Assembly (NCBI GenBank): GCA_002345215.1
Contig: DDVH01000015.1
Location: 75,685-139,684 of the forward strand
Direction: 5' to 3'
From: Anaerolineales bacterium UBA2317
GTDB lineage: Bacteria; Chloroflexota; Anaerolineae; Anaerolineales; Villigracilaceae
Length of the DNA stretch: 64,000 nt
Position 1 is the stretch's first letter, and every line of letters begins with the position of its first letter. The notes under the pieces were generated by a model. The model was not told the DNA's origin. It searched no databases and saw only the letters and a list, made by a program, of their open reading frames with translations. Position numbers and translations under genes: made by a program. Of this stretch, positions 24,040 through 32,818 are shown one piece after another.

Positions 24040-25701
24040 ATGGCAGATTTCAAACTGACTTACTCAACAATGTTCAACCCGCCCGAAGTTTTGCACACTG
24101 GCTTTGAAAAAGCAATTGTGAACTTAAAACAAAATATGGGCAAAGAACATGCAATGTTTATTGACGGCAAAGATGTATTTGCTGATGAAAAATTTGAAGA
24201 CCGCTCGCCTGTGAACACGGATTGGGTGTTGGCTGTGATGCAAAAAGGCAACGCTTCACACGCAAAAATGGCAATTGATGCGGCTCGTAAAGCATTTCCA
24301 TCATGGAGTCGAACTCCGTGGCAAAAGCGTGTGCAATTGATTCGTAAAGCCAGCGCTTTGATTGAAAAAAGAATTTTTGAACTCGGCGCGGCAATGTCTT
24401 TAGAAGTTGGCAAGAATCGTATGGAAGCTTTGGGGGATGTGCAAGAAACCGCAGACTTGATGTATTTCCCCGCTCAAATGATGGAAGAAAATAATGGTTT
24501 TGTAAAACCAATGCTGAAAGACCCATTGGTTGGTTATGACTCTACCAATGTTTCGGTATTACGTCCGTATGGCGTGTGGTTGATTATTTCTCCGTTCAAT
24601 TTTCCCTTTGCATTAACTGGTGGACCAACTGGCGCGGCACTAGTAGCAGGAAATACTGTTGTGATTAAACCTGCTTCTGATACCGCTTGGATTGTGCGTT
24701 TGTTTGTTGAATGTTTGCGTGATGCGGGCTTTCCAAATGGCGTGGTCAATTTTGTAACTGGACCTGGTTCTACATTGGGTCAAGCCTTAGTAGATAGCCC
24801 CGAAATTGATGGTGCTACTTTCACTGGCTCATTTGATGTGGGTATGAAACTGTATCGTGATTTTGCAAATCGCAATTACATTCGCCCAGTCATTTTAGAA
24901 CTTGGTGGAAAGAATCCAGCTATTGTTTCAAAGAATGCAAATCTTGAAGATGCTGCAACAGGGATTTATCGTTCGGCTTTTGGTTTGCAAGGACAAAAAT
25001 GTTCAGCGGCTTCTCGTGTGTTGGTTGAAGAAGCAGTCTACGATGAATTGGTTGCTAAGTTAAAAGAAAAAGTAGATGCGCTTGTAATCGGTGACCCAAC
25101 AGAACGAGCTACTTATTTAGGTCCAGTGATTAACCAAGGTGCTTATAATGAATTCAAGGGTTATACAGAAGAAATCAATCAAGCAGGTGCAACTTTCTTG
25201 ACTGGTGGAAACGTCAAATCTGGCGGCATGTATAACAAAGGTTTTTACTGTGAACCCACTTTTGTTACCAACTTACCTTACAGTCATCGCTTATGGAAAC
25301 ATGAAATGTTCTTGCCGATTAGTATGATTGGTAAAGTCAGCAATTTAGATGAAGCCATGAAAATTGCAAACGATGTGAATTACGGATTAACTGCTGGCTT
25401 CTATGGAAGCCAAAAAGAAACTGAATGGTTCTTTGACAACATCCAAGCAGGCGTGACGTATGCGAATCGCCCACAAGGTGCAACCACAGGTGCTTGGCCT
25501 GGCTATCAACCTTTCGGTGGCTGGAAAGGTTCTGGCGCAAGCGGCAAAAATGGTGGTGGATATTATTACGTTCAACTGTATATGCATGAACAGATTCAAA
25601 CCTCCGTCAAGCATGCTCCGGTGAAGGCAAAAGCGTCCACGAAGAAAGCAGTTGTCAAGAAGAAAGCGGCGAAGAAAGTCGTCAAGAAAAAGAAGAAATA
25701 A
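24040..25701 (+). CDS. Aldehyde dehydrogenase, P5C dehydrogenase-like, with lysine-rich tail
   Basis: A 553-residue NAD(P)-dependent aldehyde dehydrogenase. ISPFNFPFALTGGPTGAAL, TGSFDVGMK, the catalytic Glu in LELGGKNPAI (E287) and nucleophile C321 in GLQGQKCSAASR place it with 1-pyrroline-5-carboxylate (glutamate semialdehyde) dehydrogenases of the RocA/PruA type, which finish proline breakdown to glutamate. The last 29 residues carry 14 lysines (KAKASTKKAVVKKKAAKK), a histone-H1-like tail that is not part of the enzyme family. AAGGAG precedes ATG 24040 and there is a consensus promoter. No proline dehydrogenase gene is adjacent. Substrate assignment is by family. Confidence 0.88.
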   Translation: MADFKLTYSTMFNPPEVLHTGFEKAIVNLKQNMGKEHAMFIDGKDVFADEKFEDRSPVNTDWVLAVMQKGNASHAKMAIDAARKAFPSWSRTPWQKRVQLIRKASALIEKRIFELGAAMSLEVGKNRMEALGDVQETADLMYFPAQMMEENNGFVKPMLKDPLVGYDSTNVSVLRPYGVWLIISPFNFPFALTGGPTGAALVAGNTVVIKPASDTAWIVRLFVECLRDAGFPNGVVNFVTGPGSTLGQALVDSPEIDGATFTGSFDVGMKLYRDFANRNYIRPVILELGGKNPAIVSKNANLEDAATGIYRSAFGLQGQKCSAASRVLVEEAVYDELVAKLKEKVDALVIGDPTERATYLGPVINQGAYNEFKGYTEEINQAGATFLTGGNVKSGGMYNKGFYCEPTFVTNLPYSHRLWKHEMFLPISMIGKVSNLDEAMKIANDVNYGLTAGFYGSQKETEWFFDNIQAGVTYANRPQGATTGAWPGYQPFGGWKGSGASGKNGGGYYYVQLYMHEQIQTSVKHAPVKAKASTKKAVVKKKAAKKVVKKKKK

Positions 25702-25731
25702 GACATCCAACGATAGACCATAAGTGAATGA

Positions 25732-25763
25732 AAAACGCTGACTATTAATAGTCAGCGTTTTCT
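25732..25763 (+). terminator. Terminator after the aldehyde dehydrogenase gene
   Basis: A 30-base perfect palindrome (AAAACGCTGACTA and its complement around TTAA) ending in TTTTCT. Confidence 0.9.
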
Positions 25764-25796
25764 GTGCGGTAAAATTGCAGATGAGGAAAACAAATC

Positions 25797-26084
25797 ATGG
25801 AAAATGAAGACCCCTTTAGCGTACGTGTTGGGACGTTTTTCTTAATCATGGGACTTGGCACATTCATTCTGTTTGTGCTTTCTGATATTGCCGAGCAACC
25901 TGACTTTGATTATTTGTTTGTGGCTTTATTATTAATTGGTGGAGGTTGGTACTTGCGCCGAAACAAAGCCAAGCCACCTCCAGCGAGTAGATTTTCTTTG
26001 CTAAAACGTTTCCGCAAAGGCGGAAATAAAAATGCGAAACCTGCAGGAAAACCAATGAAAGAAGATGAGGAAGAAGGAGAATAG
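25797..26084 (+). CDS. Small two-TM membrane protein
   Basis: A 95-residue protein with two hydrophobic helices (GTFFLIMGLGTFILFVLSDI and LFVALLLIGGGWYL) followed by a basic, then Glu-rich tail (FRKGGNKNAKPAGK, EDEEEGE). It has no recognised domain, and similar tiny membrane proteins are common in Anaerolineae. GAGGA lies about 10 bases before ATG 25797. It precedes the CoA-transferase A gene by 12 bases and may be cotranscribed with it. Confidence 0.7.
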   Translation: MENEDPFSVRVGTFFLIMGLGTFILFVLSDIAEQPDFDYLFVALLLIGGGWYLRRNKAKPPPASRFSLLKRFRKGGNKNAKPAGKPMKEDEEEGE

Positions 26085-26096
26085 AAATTTTATTTT

Positions 26097-26999
26097 ATGT
26101 CTAAACTTATTTCGTTAAAAAAAGCAATTTCAGAATTTGTCAGTGATGGTGATGTTGTCTACGCCGCTGGCTTTACCCATTTGATTCCATTTGCGGCTGG
26201 GCATGAGATGATTCGGCAAGGCAAAAAGAATCTCACATTGGCACGCGCCACACCAGATTTAATCTATGATCAAATGGTAGCGGCTGGTTGTGCAAAGAAA
26301 GTTATATTTTCTTATATGGGCAATCCAGGCGTTGGCTCTTTGAGAATTGTGCGCAAGGCGATTGAGCAAGGTCAATTGGAATGGGAAGAATATTCTCACT
26401 TCGGTATGATTACTCGTCTACAAGCAGGTGCAAGTGGTTTGCCATTTTTGCCTATGAATCAAACTGGCGCAGAAGATTTAGAAATTGCGAATCCATTAAT
26501 CAAAAGAATTGAAGACCCTTATGGTGGTAAAGATGTTGTGGTTGTGCCTGCATTGAATCCAAATGTTGCCATTGTGCATGTCCAACGCGCAGATAAAAAT
26601 GGTAACTCGCATTTATGGGGCATTATCGGTGAGCAAAAAGAAGCCGCCTTTGCCGCTAAAAAAGTTATCGTCACTGCCGAAGAAATTGTGGATGAATCAG
26701 TCATCAGGTCAGACCCGAATCGCACGATGATTCCAAGCATTATCGTCAGTGCTGTTTGTCATGTTCCGTTTGCAAGTCACCCATCGTATTCGCAAGGGTA
26801 TTACGATCGCGATAATGAATTTTATTTAGCATGGGACAAAATCAGTGAGTCGCCTGAACTTACAAAAAAATATTTGGATGAATGGGTATACGGGGTCAAA
26901 GATAGAAATGCGTATTGGAAAAAACTTGGCGCGAAAACGCATAAGCGATTAAAGGTCAAAGCCAAATATAGTGACAAAATAAATTACGGAAGTTATTAA
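26097..26999 (+). CDS. CoA-transferase family subunit A
   Basis: A 300-residue class I CoA-transferase alpha chain of the glutaconate/3-oxoacid/IpdA-like group: ISEFVSDGDVVYAAGF, LIYDQMVAAGCAKKVIFSYMGNPGVG, EYSHFGMITRLQAGASGLPFLP, VHVQRADKNGNSHLWGI and ACHVPFASHPS-type sequence (VCHVPFASHP). It pairs with the beta chain encoded at 27951-28727, which carries the catalytic Glu. GctAB-type enzymes move CoA between acids; the related IpdAB are ring-opening hydrolases of steroid catabolism. Which reaction applies cannot be told from sequence by eye. An alpha/beta hydrolase gene separates the two subunits. Confidence 0.87.
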   Translation: MSKLISLKKAISEFVSDGDVVYAAGFTHLIPFAAGHEMIRQGKKNLTLARATPDLIYDQMVAAGCAKKVIFSYMGNPGVGSLRIVRKAIEQGQLEWEEYSHFGMITRLQAGASGLPFLPMNQTGAEDLEIANPLIKRIEDPYGGKDVVVVPALNPNVAIVHVQRADKNGNSHLWGIIGEQKEAAFAAKKVIVTAEEIVDESVIRSDPNRTMIPSIIVSAVCHVPFASHPSYSQGYYDRDNEFYLAWDKISESPELTKKYLDEWVYGVKDRNAYWKKLGAKTHKRLKVKAKYSDKINYGSY

Positions 27000-27887
27000 G
27001 TGAATATTCCATATTTTGATTTCAAAGGTGATGGTGAGCCTTTGCATTTTCTTCACGCCAATGGCTATCCGCCAGAGGTGTATAAAAAATTATTTGAACT
27101 TTTATATAAGGAATATCATCTCTTCGGAATGAAGCTTCGTCCGCTTTGGGATGATGCAAATATAGAAGATGTAAAAAACTGGAAGATTTTTTCTGATGAC
27201 TTGCTTCGCTTCCTTCCTACGGTGACACCTGATTCAGCCATCGGAATTGGTCATTCCATTGGAGCGACTGTCACCTTGCGAGCGGCATTGCAAGACCCAA
27301 AAAAATTCCGCGCCTTAGTTTTACTTGACCCTGTAATTTTTGTGCCATCTTTTATCTTGATGTGGAAAATTATTTACTCAATCGGTTTAGGAAAAAGACT
27401 TCATCCAAGAGTAGCAGGTGCATTAAAACGCAGAAAATCATTTGACGACCTTGAAACTGTTTTTCGCGGCTATCGCACAAGAGAAGTTTTCAAATACATG
27501 ACTGATGAGAGTTTGAAAATTTATATAGAAGGAATCACAGAACAAAAACCTGATGGCACTTACGAATTGGTCTTCAACCCTGAATGGGAAAGTCATATCT
27601 ACTTAACAGGTTTACAAGATTTTGATATTTGGAATAATTTACATAAGCTTGAAGTTCCAACGTTAATTATTCGCGGAAGTGAATCAGATACATTTTTGGA
27701 AAACACAGAAAAGTTGATTAAAAAGAAAAACCCGAAGATTCAAATTGAAGTATTAGAAAAAGCGACACATATTTTTCCGTTGGAATATCCGCAAGAAGTG
27801 TTTGAGAGAATAAATAAATTTATTGGTGTCACCCTGAGCCGAAGCCCTGAACGAAGTGAAGGGGCAAGCGAAGGGTCTCAAAGATAA
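27000..27887 (+). CDS. Alpha/beta hydrolase
   Basis: A 295-residue hydrolase beginning at GTG 27000 immediately after the CoA-transferase A stop. LHFLHANGYPPEVYKKLF is the oxyanion region, GIGHSIGATVTLRAAL holds the nucleophile elbow G-H-S-I-G, a helical cap lies at residues about 110-190, the Asp is near TLIIRGSESDTFL and the catalytic His near EKATHIFPLEYP. The substrate is unknown; its place between two CoA-transferase subunit genes suggests a thioester or ester intermediate of the same pathway. The last 19 residues (TLSRSPERSEGASEGSQR) are encoded by a dispersed repeat that has replaced the original C-terminus. Confidence 0.85.
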   Translation: MNIPYFDFKGDGEPLHFLHANGYPPEVYKKLFELLYKEYHLFGMKLRPLWDDANIEDVKNWKIFSDDLLRFLPTVTPDSAIGIGHSIGATVTLRAALQDPKKFRALVLLDPVIFVPSFILMWKIIYSIGLGKRLHPRVAGALKRRKSFDDLETVFRGYRTREVFKYMTDESLKIYIEGITEQKPDGTYELVFNPEWESHIYLTGLQDFDIWNNLHKLEVPTLIIRGSESDTFLENTEKLIKKKNPKIQIEVLEKATHIFPLEYPQEVFERINKFIGVTLSRSPERSEGASEGSQR

Positions 27888-27936
27888 TCGTAGAGATTCT
27901 TCGCCGCAAAGAGCAAGAGCGCGGCTCAGAATGACA
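27828..27936. repeat. Dispersed palindromic repeat, copy 2
   Basis: Starts GTCACCCTGAGC and ends GCTCAGAATGACA; the right two-thirds match the element at 365-449, while the left part has an extra segment (CCTGAACGAAGTGAAGGGGC). It covers the last 60 bases of the hydrolase gene and the gap to the CoA-transferase B gene. Confidence 0.85.
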
Positions 27937-27950
27937 TGAACAGGAGAATT

Positions 27951-28727
27951 ATGCCCGAAATAAAATATTCATCTGCTGAGTTGATGATTGTGAATGCGGC
28001 ACGTTTGCTAAAAGATGGCGATGTGGTTTTTGTTGGCGTGGGTCAGCCAAACTTGGCATGTAATTTAGCAAAGAGAACTCATGCTCCAAACTTGGTGATG
28101 ATTTATGAAGCAGGTGTCATTGGTGCTGAACCAGAACGTCTTCCCCTCTCTATCGGCGACCCGACTTTGGTCAGTGGTTCATTATCGGTTGTGAGTATGT
28201 ACGATATTTTTTCAAACTACTTGCAACGAGGCAATGTAGATGTTGGCTTTATGGGTGGCGCACAAATTGATAAATATGGAAATATCAATGCTACAACGAT
28301 TGGTAGTTATATGAATCCAAAAGTGCGTTTGCCGGGTTCAGGTGGCTCACAAGAAATTGCGGCATGGGCAAATCGTTGTTATATTATGACGCCGCATCAA
28401 AAACGACGTTTCCCTGAAAAAGTTGAGTTTATGACTTCGGCTGGATTCATTCATGGAAAAGGCTCACGCGAGGCGAGAGGTTTGCGCGGTGGCGGGATGT
28501 TGGCTGTGGTTACAGACATTGGCATAATGGAACCAGATGATTCAGGCGAAATGATTCTCAGCGCGCTTCATCCAGGTAAAACCGAGGAAGAAGCGAAGTT
28601 GAATACTGGTTGGAATCTGAAGACTGCGAATCAAATCAAAACGACGGAGCCTGTCACAAAGAAAGAATTGAAAATTTTAAGAAATGAATTAGACCCGACA
28701 GGAATATACTTAAAGAGTGCTGGTTGA
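27951..28727 (+). CDS. CoA-transferase family subunit B
   Basis: A 258-residue beta chain: ELMIVNAARLLKDGDVVFVGVGQPNLACNLAKR, MIYEAGVIGAEPERLPLSIGDPTL (the Glu after Y is in the position of the catalytic Glu), FMGGAQIDKYGNINATTIG, LPGSGGSQEIAAWANRC and a C-terminal HPGKTEEEAKLNTGW. It forms a heteromer with subunit A (26097-26999). ATG 27951 follows CAGGAGAATT; the ATG at 27936 lies within the repeat and is rejected. The next genes encode unrelated membrane proteins. Confidence 0.87.
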   Translation: MPEIKYSSAELMIVNAARLLKDGDVVFVGVGQPNLACNLAKRTHAPNLVMIYEAGVIGAEPERLPLSIGDPTLVSGSLSVVSMYDIFSNYLQRGNVDVGFMGGAQIDKYGNINATTIGSYMNPKVRLPGSGGSQEIAAWANRCYIMTPHQKRRFPEKVEFMTSAGFIHGKGSREARGLRGGGMLAVVTDIGIMEPDDSGEMILSALHPGKTEEEAKLNTGWNLKTANQIKTTEPVTKKELKILRNELDPTGIYLKSAG

Positions 28728-28754
28728 TTTTCCTTCCACCAAAGGAGAAAGTTT

Positions 28755-29387
28755 ATGAAAGAAGATAAATTTAAATCATTTGTGGCTGTGTTGGTTGCAG
28801 TGGTTACGGTATTAGGTGCAACCACAGCATGTTTAGCATCGGTAGCAGTCTCTACTGCTGGTGATATGGATTTTTCTGGGTTAGATGCATCTATTCGCGC
28901 GCAAAAAGCAGATATTATCAATACGATTAAAGCGTATGAACATTATCGGGCTTTTACAACGTATAAACGCTATGATGAACTTGGATATCTTTTATACGAC
29001 CCCAATGCCGATGAGCAAACTGCTTTACGAAATAGAGCTTTGCAAGATGAAGCCTGGGGTGTTGCTTCTGGTTTGACTAGTTTTTTTATTGCAAGGTATA
29101 TCAATGCCGATGGTCAATATGATTTAGAACGTGAATTACAAGAAGAATGGGCGCATGATGCTCAAACGCAAGATTTAAATGCGACGCCTTATTTTGTGCA
29201 ATCAGATGCAGAAAGAAATCGCTCATCATTTTTAACTGCCAATATGATTACGTTTGCGGTTGCATTTTGGTTTTTGACAGTTGCCCAAATCACTGAAAAG
29301 AAAATTAAATATCTTTGGGCAGGTTTAGGAATTTTATTTGCCCTCGCAGGCATTGCGGGAATCTTAATCGGGAGGTTTATGCTATGA
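28755..29387 (+). CDS. Membrane protein with N- and C-terminal TM segments
   Basis: A 210-residue protein. It has an N-terminal membrane helix (FVAVLVAVVTVLGATTACLASVAV), a hydrophilic region with ASIRAQKADIINTIKAYEHYRAFTTYKRYDELG, and two C-terminal helices (MITFAVAFWFLTVAQI, YLWAGLGILFALAGIAGILIG). The topology matches that of the N-terminal third of the next gene's product, which suggests a two-protein membrane complex. AAAGGAG precedes ATG 28755. Its stop overlaps the next ATG (ATGA). No known family is recognised. Confidence 0.75.
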   Translation: MKEDKFKSFVAVLVAVVTVLGATTACLASVAVSTAGDMDFSGLDASIRAQKADIINTIKAYEHYRAFTTYKRYDELGYLLYDPNADEQTALRNRALQDEAWGVASGLTSFFIARYINADGQYDLERELQEEWAHDAQTQDLNATPYFVQSDAERNRSSFLTANMITFAVAFWFLTVAQITEKKIKYLWAGLGILFALAGIAGILIGRFML

Positions 29388-31075
29388 GTACCGACCACAA
29401 TGCTGACCAAAGATTTGACAACATCGTTACAGTGTTAATCGCCTCTGTTGCAATTTGGGTTGCAATTACTGCTTACTTTCAAAACTATGCTTCTAACCTT
29501 TCAGACCAAGCGCGGCGGCGTGCTCAGCAATTTGCAATTGAAGCCACCAAACGTGAAGTGAATGGCGTGCTTCAATATAGTTATGAATGGCAAGGCGCTT
29601 TTCAAACATGGTATGAGTTAAGTTTACAAATCACTGCCGCCGAACAAAATGGTGATACTGCCGCTGTGGCTAGATATGAAGCCCTTCAAGAGCAGATTTT
29701 GCCCTTGAGCAAATTACTTGGTCCTCAATATTTTGACGCTTCTTCCTTTAACTTTCCAGATTTATCTAAATTTGAGGCTGATTCTTACCTTGTAGAATCC
29801 ACCCGCCTTTCAGAAACATATCTAGCAGAATCTGAATTGGGCAATGAAATGGATGACACCTCTGAATCTTTAATCGTACAAATAACATTGTTAACAGTCT
29901 CACTCTCTTTGTATGGTCTTTCTTTAGCATTAAAAGGGAGAGTACGTTGGTTATTTGTAGCCGTTGGTTCTGGTATTGTCGGCTTTTGTGCAATTTGGCT
30001 GAGTTGGTCTTTGATTGAATTAATCGGTCGTTCCGAAGTCAATCAAAACGCCATCAATGCCTATGCAGAAGGTGTTGGTTTGTCCTATCAAGGTAGATAT
30101 GAAGAAGCTATCGAAAAGTTTAATATTGCTCTGCAAGAAAATACATATTATGCCAAAGCCTATTACGAGCGTGGCAATGCTTATTATTCATTAGGAGATT
30201 TAAACACGGCTATCGCCGATATGGAAGATGCGCGCTTCTGGGGGCTGGATGAGGATGTCAGCGTTAACTGGAATCTCGGTTGGACATATTATCTAAATGG
30301 ACAATATCCAAAAGCAATTGAAGTTAATGAAGTTGTCTTAAGCAAACGCCCTGAAGTGATTGGTGTGCGCTCCAATCAGGCAATTAGTTATCTTGTGATG
30401 GGAGATTTTGCGAATGCACAAGCTCAATATGATTTGCTTCTGCAAGAAGCGCAATTTCAGGTAAATGAAGCTCGCCAAAGAAATGCTGAACCCTCTGCTT
30501 CATTATGGCTATATATGGATTATGGCGCACAAGATTTACAAAGTTTAATTGACACACTAGAAAGTAATCAGAAGCCATGGACTCAAGCCCCACAGAAAGA
30601 CTTAATCGCAGGTGACCATGCCGCTATTCGTGAGTTTGCTTTGGAGCAAATGAAAAGAATCAAAGAAGCGATTGTGGCATTGGAATATACAGGTCAATTA
30701 CCTGCGCCAAATTCTGCGACTCAAATTGATTCTTTCAGAGTTGGTAGTATCACAGGGCGAAACGAAGAAAACTTAATCTCTGGTTTTGAACCAGCCCGCA
30801 ATGCGGTGATTCCATACGGCGAAGATACATTCGACATCGAGTTTACCTATTCAGGTGCAGTACCTCAACAAGTAATTTGGAAAGTCTACATCAACGGACG
30901 CGAAGACCAATCTCTGCGTAAAGTGCTGAATCAAGATATAAGCGCAGGTGATACGTGGTATCAAACATTCGGGTACGGCTACACCAATGTATTCATCCTT
31001 GCGTCTGGCGAATATGTTGTAGAACTATATGCCGATAACAAATTCTTAAGTAGCATTACATTTTCAGTGCGATAA
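29384..31075 (+). CDS. TPR-containing membrane protein
   Basis: A 563-residue protein. It has an N-terminal membrane helix (IVTVLIASVAIWVAITAYF), two further helices at about residues 160-220, then tetratricopeptide repeats: AYAEGVGLSYQGRYEEAIEKFNIAL, AKAYYERGNAYYSLGDLNTAIADME, VNWNLGWTYYLNGQYPKAIEV, GVRSNQAISYLVMGDFANAQAQY. The C-terminal 110 residues form a beta-rich domain (VIWKVYINGREDQSLRKVLNQ). I start at ATG 29384, which overlaps the upstream stop and follows GGAGG; the longer frame from 29315 is inside the upstream gene. It probably forms a complex with the neighbouring membrane protein. Function is unknown. Confidence 0.82.
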   Translation: MSTDHNADQRFDNIVTVLIASVAIWVAITAYFQNYASNLSDQARRRAQQFAIEATKREVNGVLQYSYEWQGAFQTWYELSLQITAAEQNGDTAAVARYEALQEQILPLSKLLGPQYFDASSFNFPDLSKFEADSYLVESTRLSETYLAESELGNEMDDTSESLIVQITLLTVSLSLYGLSLALKGRVRWLFVAVGSGIVGFCAIWLSWSLIELIGRSEVNQNAINAYAEGVGLSYQGRYEEAIEKFNIALQENTYYAKAYYERGNAYYSLGDLNTAIADMEDARFWGLDEDVSVNWNLGWTYYLNGQYPKAIEVNEVVLSKRPEVIGVRSNQAISYLVMGDFANAQAQYDLLLQEAQFQVNEARQRNAEPSASLWLYMDYGAQDLQSLIDTLESNQKPWTQAPQKDLIAGDHAAIREFALEQMKRIKEAIVALEYTGQLPAPNSATQIDSFRVGSITGRNEENLISGFEPARNAVIPYGEDTFDIEFTYSGAVPQQVIWKVYINGREDQSLRKVLNQDISAGDTWYQTFGYGYTNVFILASGEYVVELYADNKFLSSITFSVR

Positions 31076-31107
31076 TTAAAATCCCACTTAATTCCCCTTT
31101 ACGAAAA

Positions 31108-31143
31108 GAAGCCATCAGAGATATAAATAAGCCTGATGGCTTC
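31108..31143 (+). promoter_or_regulatory. Hairpin spanning promoter box and start codon of the HAD gene
   Basis: An 11-bp perfect inverted repeat (GAAGCCATCAG at 31108-31118, CTGATGGCTTC at 31133-31143). The loop holds TATAAA (31122-31127) and the right arm contains ATG 31136. As RNA from upstream it could act as terminator of the TPR gene. Confidence 0.65.
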
Positions 31144-31879
31144 TTCGATTAAACACATCCTTTTCGATTTAGGCGGAACGCTCATGCACGCTATTGACGA
31201 CTCAGCCGAAATTTTTGTACGTGCCGATGAAGCCTTAGTTAATAAACTAAGTGAATATGATATTCAACTGGATGCTAAAAAATTTCGGGCGCGATTAAAT
31301 GAATACTATAGTCAACGCGAAAAAGATTTTCACGAAACCACATATCACTTCGTCTTGCGCGAATTGCTAAAAGAGTTAGAGTATGCTGAGGTTGCTGAAT
31401 CAGTTATCAGGTCAGGGTTAGATGCGATGTATGCCGTCACTCAAACCAATTGGCAATTAGAAAAAGATACCATCGAAACATTGCGTTCGTTAAAGTCACG
31501 TCAATATCATTTGGGTATTTTTTCAAACGCAGGCGATGATAAAGATGTTCAGCAATTGGTACAAAATTTTGGCATTCGTGAATATTTTGATTTTGTATTA
31601 ACCTCTGCCGCTTGTTTTTATCGTAAACCGCATGTACGCGCATTTGAAATTGCCCTCGCCCAATGGAATATCACACCGAATGAATGCGTGATGATTGGTG
31701 ACAGTTTGGTGGCAGATATTTACGGTGCTAAAAAATTAGAGATGAAAGCAATTTGGCTTACGCGACGGGCAACATTTACAGTGGATGACATGCACCGCTT
31801 CAAACCTGATTTCAGCATACGCACACTAGGTGAACTTTTACCTACCCTCGACTTAATGAATATGAAGCTGATGATGTAA
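31136..31879 (+). CDS. HAD-superfamily hydrolase
   Basis: A 247-residue haloacid-dehalogenase-like phosphatase. Motif I is modified: ILFDLGGTLMH, with the nucleophile Asp present but G in place of the usual second Asp two residues later, as in some HAD subgroups. Motif II is near YHLGIFSNAGDD, motif III Lys in ACFYRKPHVRAFEIAL and motif IV in CVMIGDSLVADIYGAKKLEMKAIWL. A helical cap (residues about 20-90) follows motif I. Likely a small phosphomonoesterase with an unpredicted substrate. No Shine-Dalgarno precedes ATG 31136; TATAAA lies 8 bases upstream, so the mRNA may be leaderless. Confidence 0.82.
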   Translation: MASSIKHILFDLGGTLMHAIDDSAEIFVRADEALVNKLSEYDIQLDAKKFRARLNEYYSQREKDFHETTYHFVLRELLKELEYAEVAESVIRSGLDAMYAVTQTNWQLEKDTIETLRSLKSRQYHLGIFSNAGDDKDVQQLVQNFGIREYFDFVLTSAACFYRKPHVRAFEIALAQWNITPNECVMIGDSLVADIYGAKKLEMKAIWLTRRATFTVDDMHRFKPDFSIRTLGELLPTLDLMNMKLMM

Positions 31880-31913
31880 ATCATATTTTTAACATGAGGT
31901 ACAATTCTGCCTC

Positions 31914-32807
31914 ATGCCACAAAAAAAATTCTTTCCCTATATTGCACTTGCTGTTGGAATTACCGCATTGAGTCTTTCTGCTATGTTCGTACGCTGGGCA
32001 GATGCGCCCGGTCCTATCACTGGATTTTATAGAGTCTCAATTGCCACCATTTTGTTTTTACCATTTTTTATTCAACGCCAAAGGACATTACCCCCACTTC
32101 AAATGAAGTGGGTTTGGTTTCCACTGTTGGCAGGTTTATTCACCGCCTTAGACTTTGCCACTTGGAACACATCGGTTCAATACACCACTGCCGCAAAAGC
32201 AACTTTGTTAGGAAATACTTCACCCCTTTGGGTGGCATTGATTGCACTCATTTTTTTTCGTGAAAAATTACGCGGCACATTTTGGATTGGTTTATTATTA
32301 TCATTAGCAGGTGCAACTTTGGTTGTCGGGGCAAACTTTGCAGAAGATTTGAGCATCAACATCGGTGATGCGCTCGCCAGTACTGCCGCAATTTTTTATG
32401 CACTCTATCAACTCATCACCCAACGCGGACGAAAATACTTAGACCCGTTTCGTTATACTTGGTTTGTCGGTGTGAGTGCCACATTTTTTATCTTAATCAT
32501 CAACATCTTGCTAAAGAATCCACTCACAGGCTATTCATCACAAACGTGGTTGATATTTTTTGCAACGGCTATCATCTCACAAATGATTGGATACCTCGCC
32601 ATCTCTTACGCTTTAGGACATCTACCCGCTTCTATCGTGTCGCCCACTTTGGTCGGTCAACCGATACTGACAGCCATCCTCGCCATTCCTTTGCTTGGTG
32701 AAATTCCAACTCTCACGCAATGGCTCGGTGGAGCCATTGCCCTTCTAGGCATTTACATCGTCAACATTTCACATCAAAATACACCACCAGAAATTCCAAA
32801 CGCATAA
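31914..32807 (+). CDS. EamA/DMT family transporter
   Basis: A 297-residue protein with ten predicted membrane helices in two EamA repeats. The first contains FVRWADAPGPITGFYRVSIATILFLPF and TTAAKATLLGNTSPLWVALIALIFFREKL, and the second IGYLAISYALGHLPASIVSPTLVGQPILTAILAIPLLGEI. Family members export amino acids, nucleosides or other metabolites; the substrate is unknown. ATG 31914 has no Shine-Dalgarno, and TACAAT (31900-31905) lies 8 bases upstream, suggesting a leaderless transcript. Confidence 0.88.
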   Translation: MPQKKFFPYIALAVGITALSLSAMFVRWADAPGPITGFYRVSIATILFLPFFIQRQRTLPPLQMKWVWFPLLAGLFTALDFATWNTSVQYTTAAKATLLGNTSPLWVALIALIFFREKLRGTFWIGLLLSLAGATLVVGANFAEDLSINIGDALASTAAIFYALYQLITQRGRKYLDPFRYTWFVGVSATFFILIINILLKNPLTGYSSQTWLIFFATAIISQMIGYLAISYALGHLPASIVSPTLVGQPILTAILAIPLLGEIPTLTQWLGGAIALLGIYIVNISHQNTPPEIPNA

Positions 32808-32818
32808 GGAAATAAACC

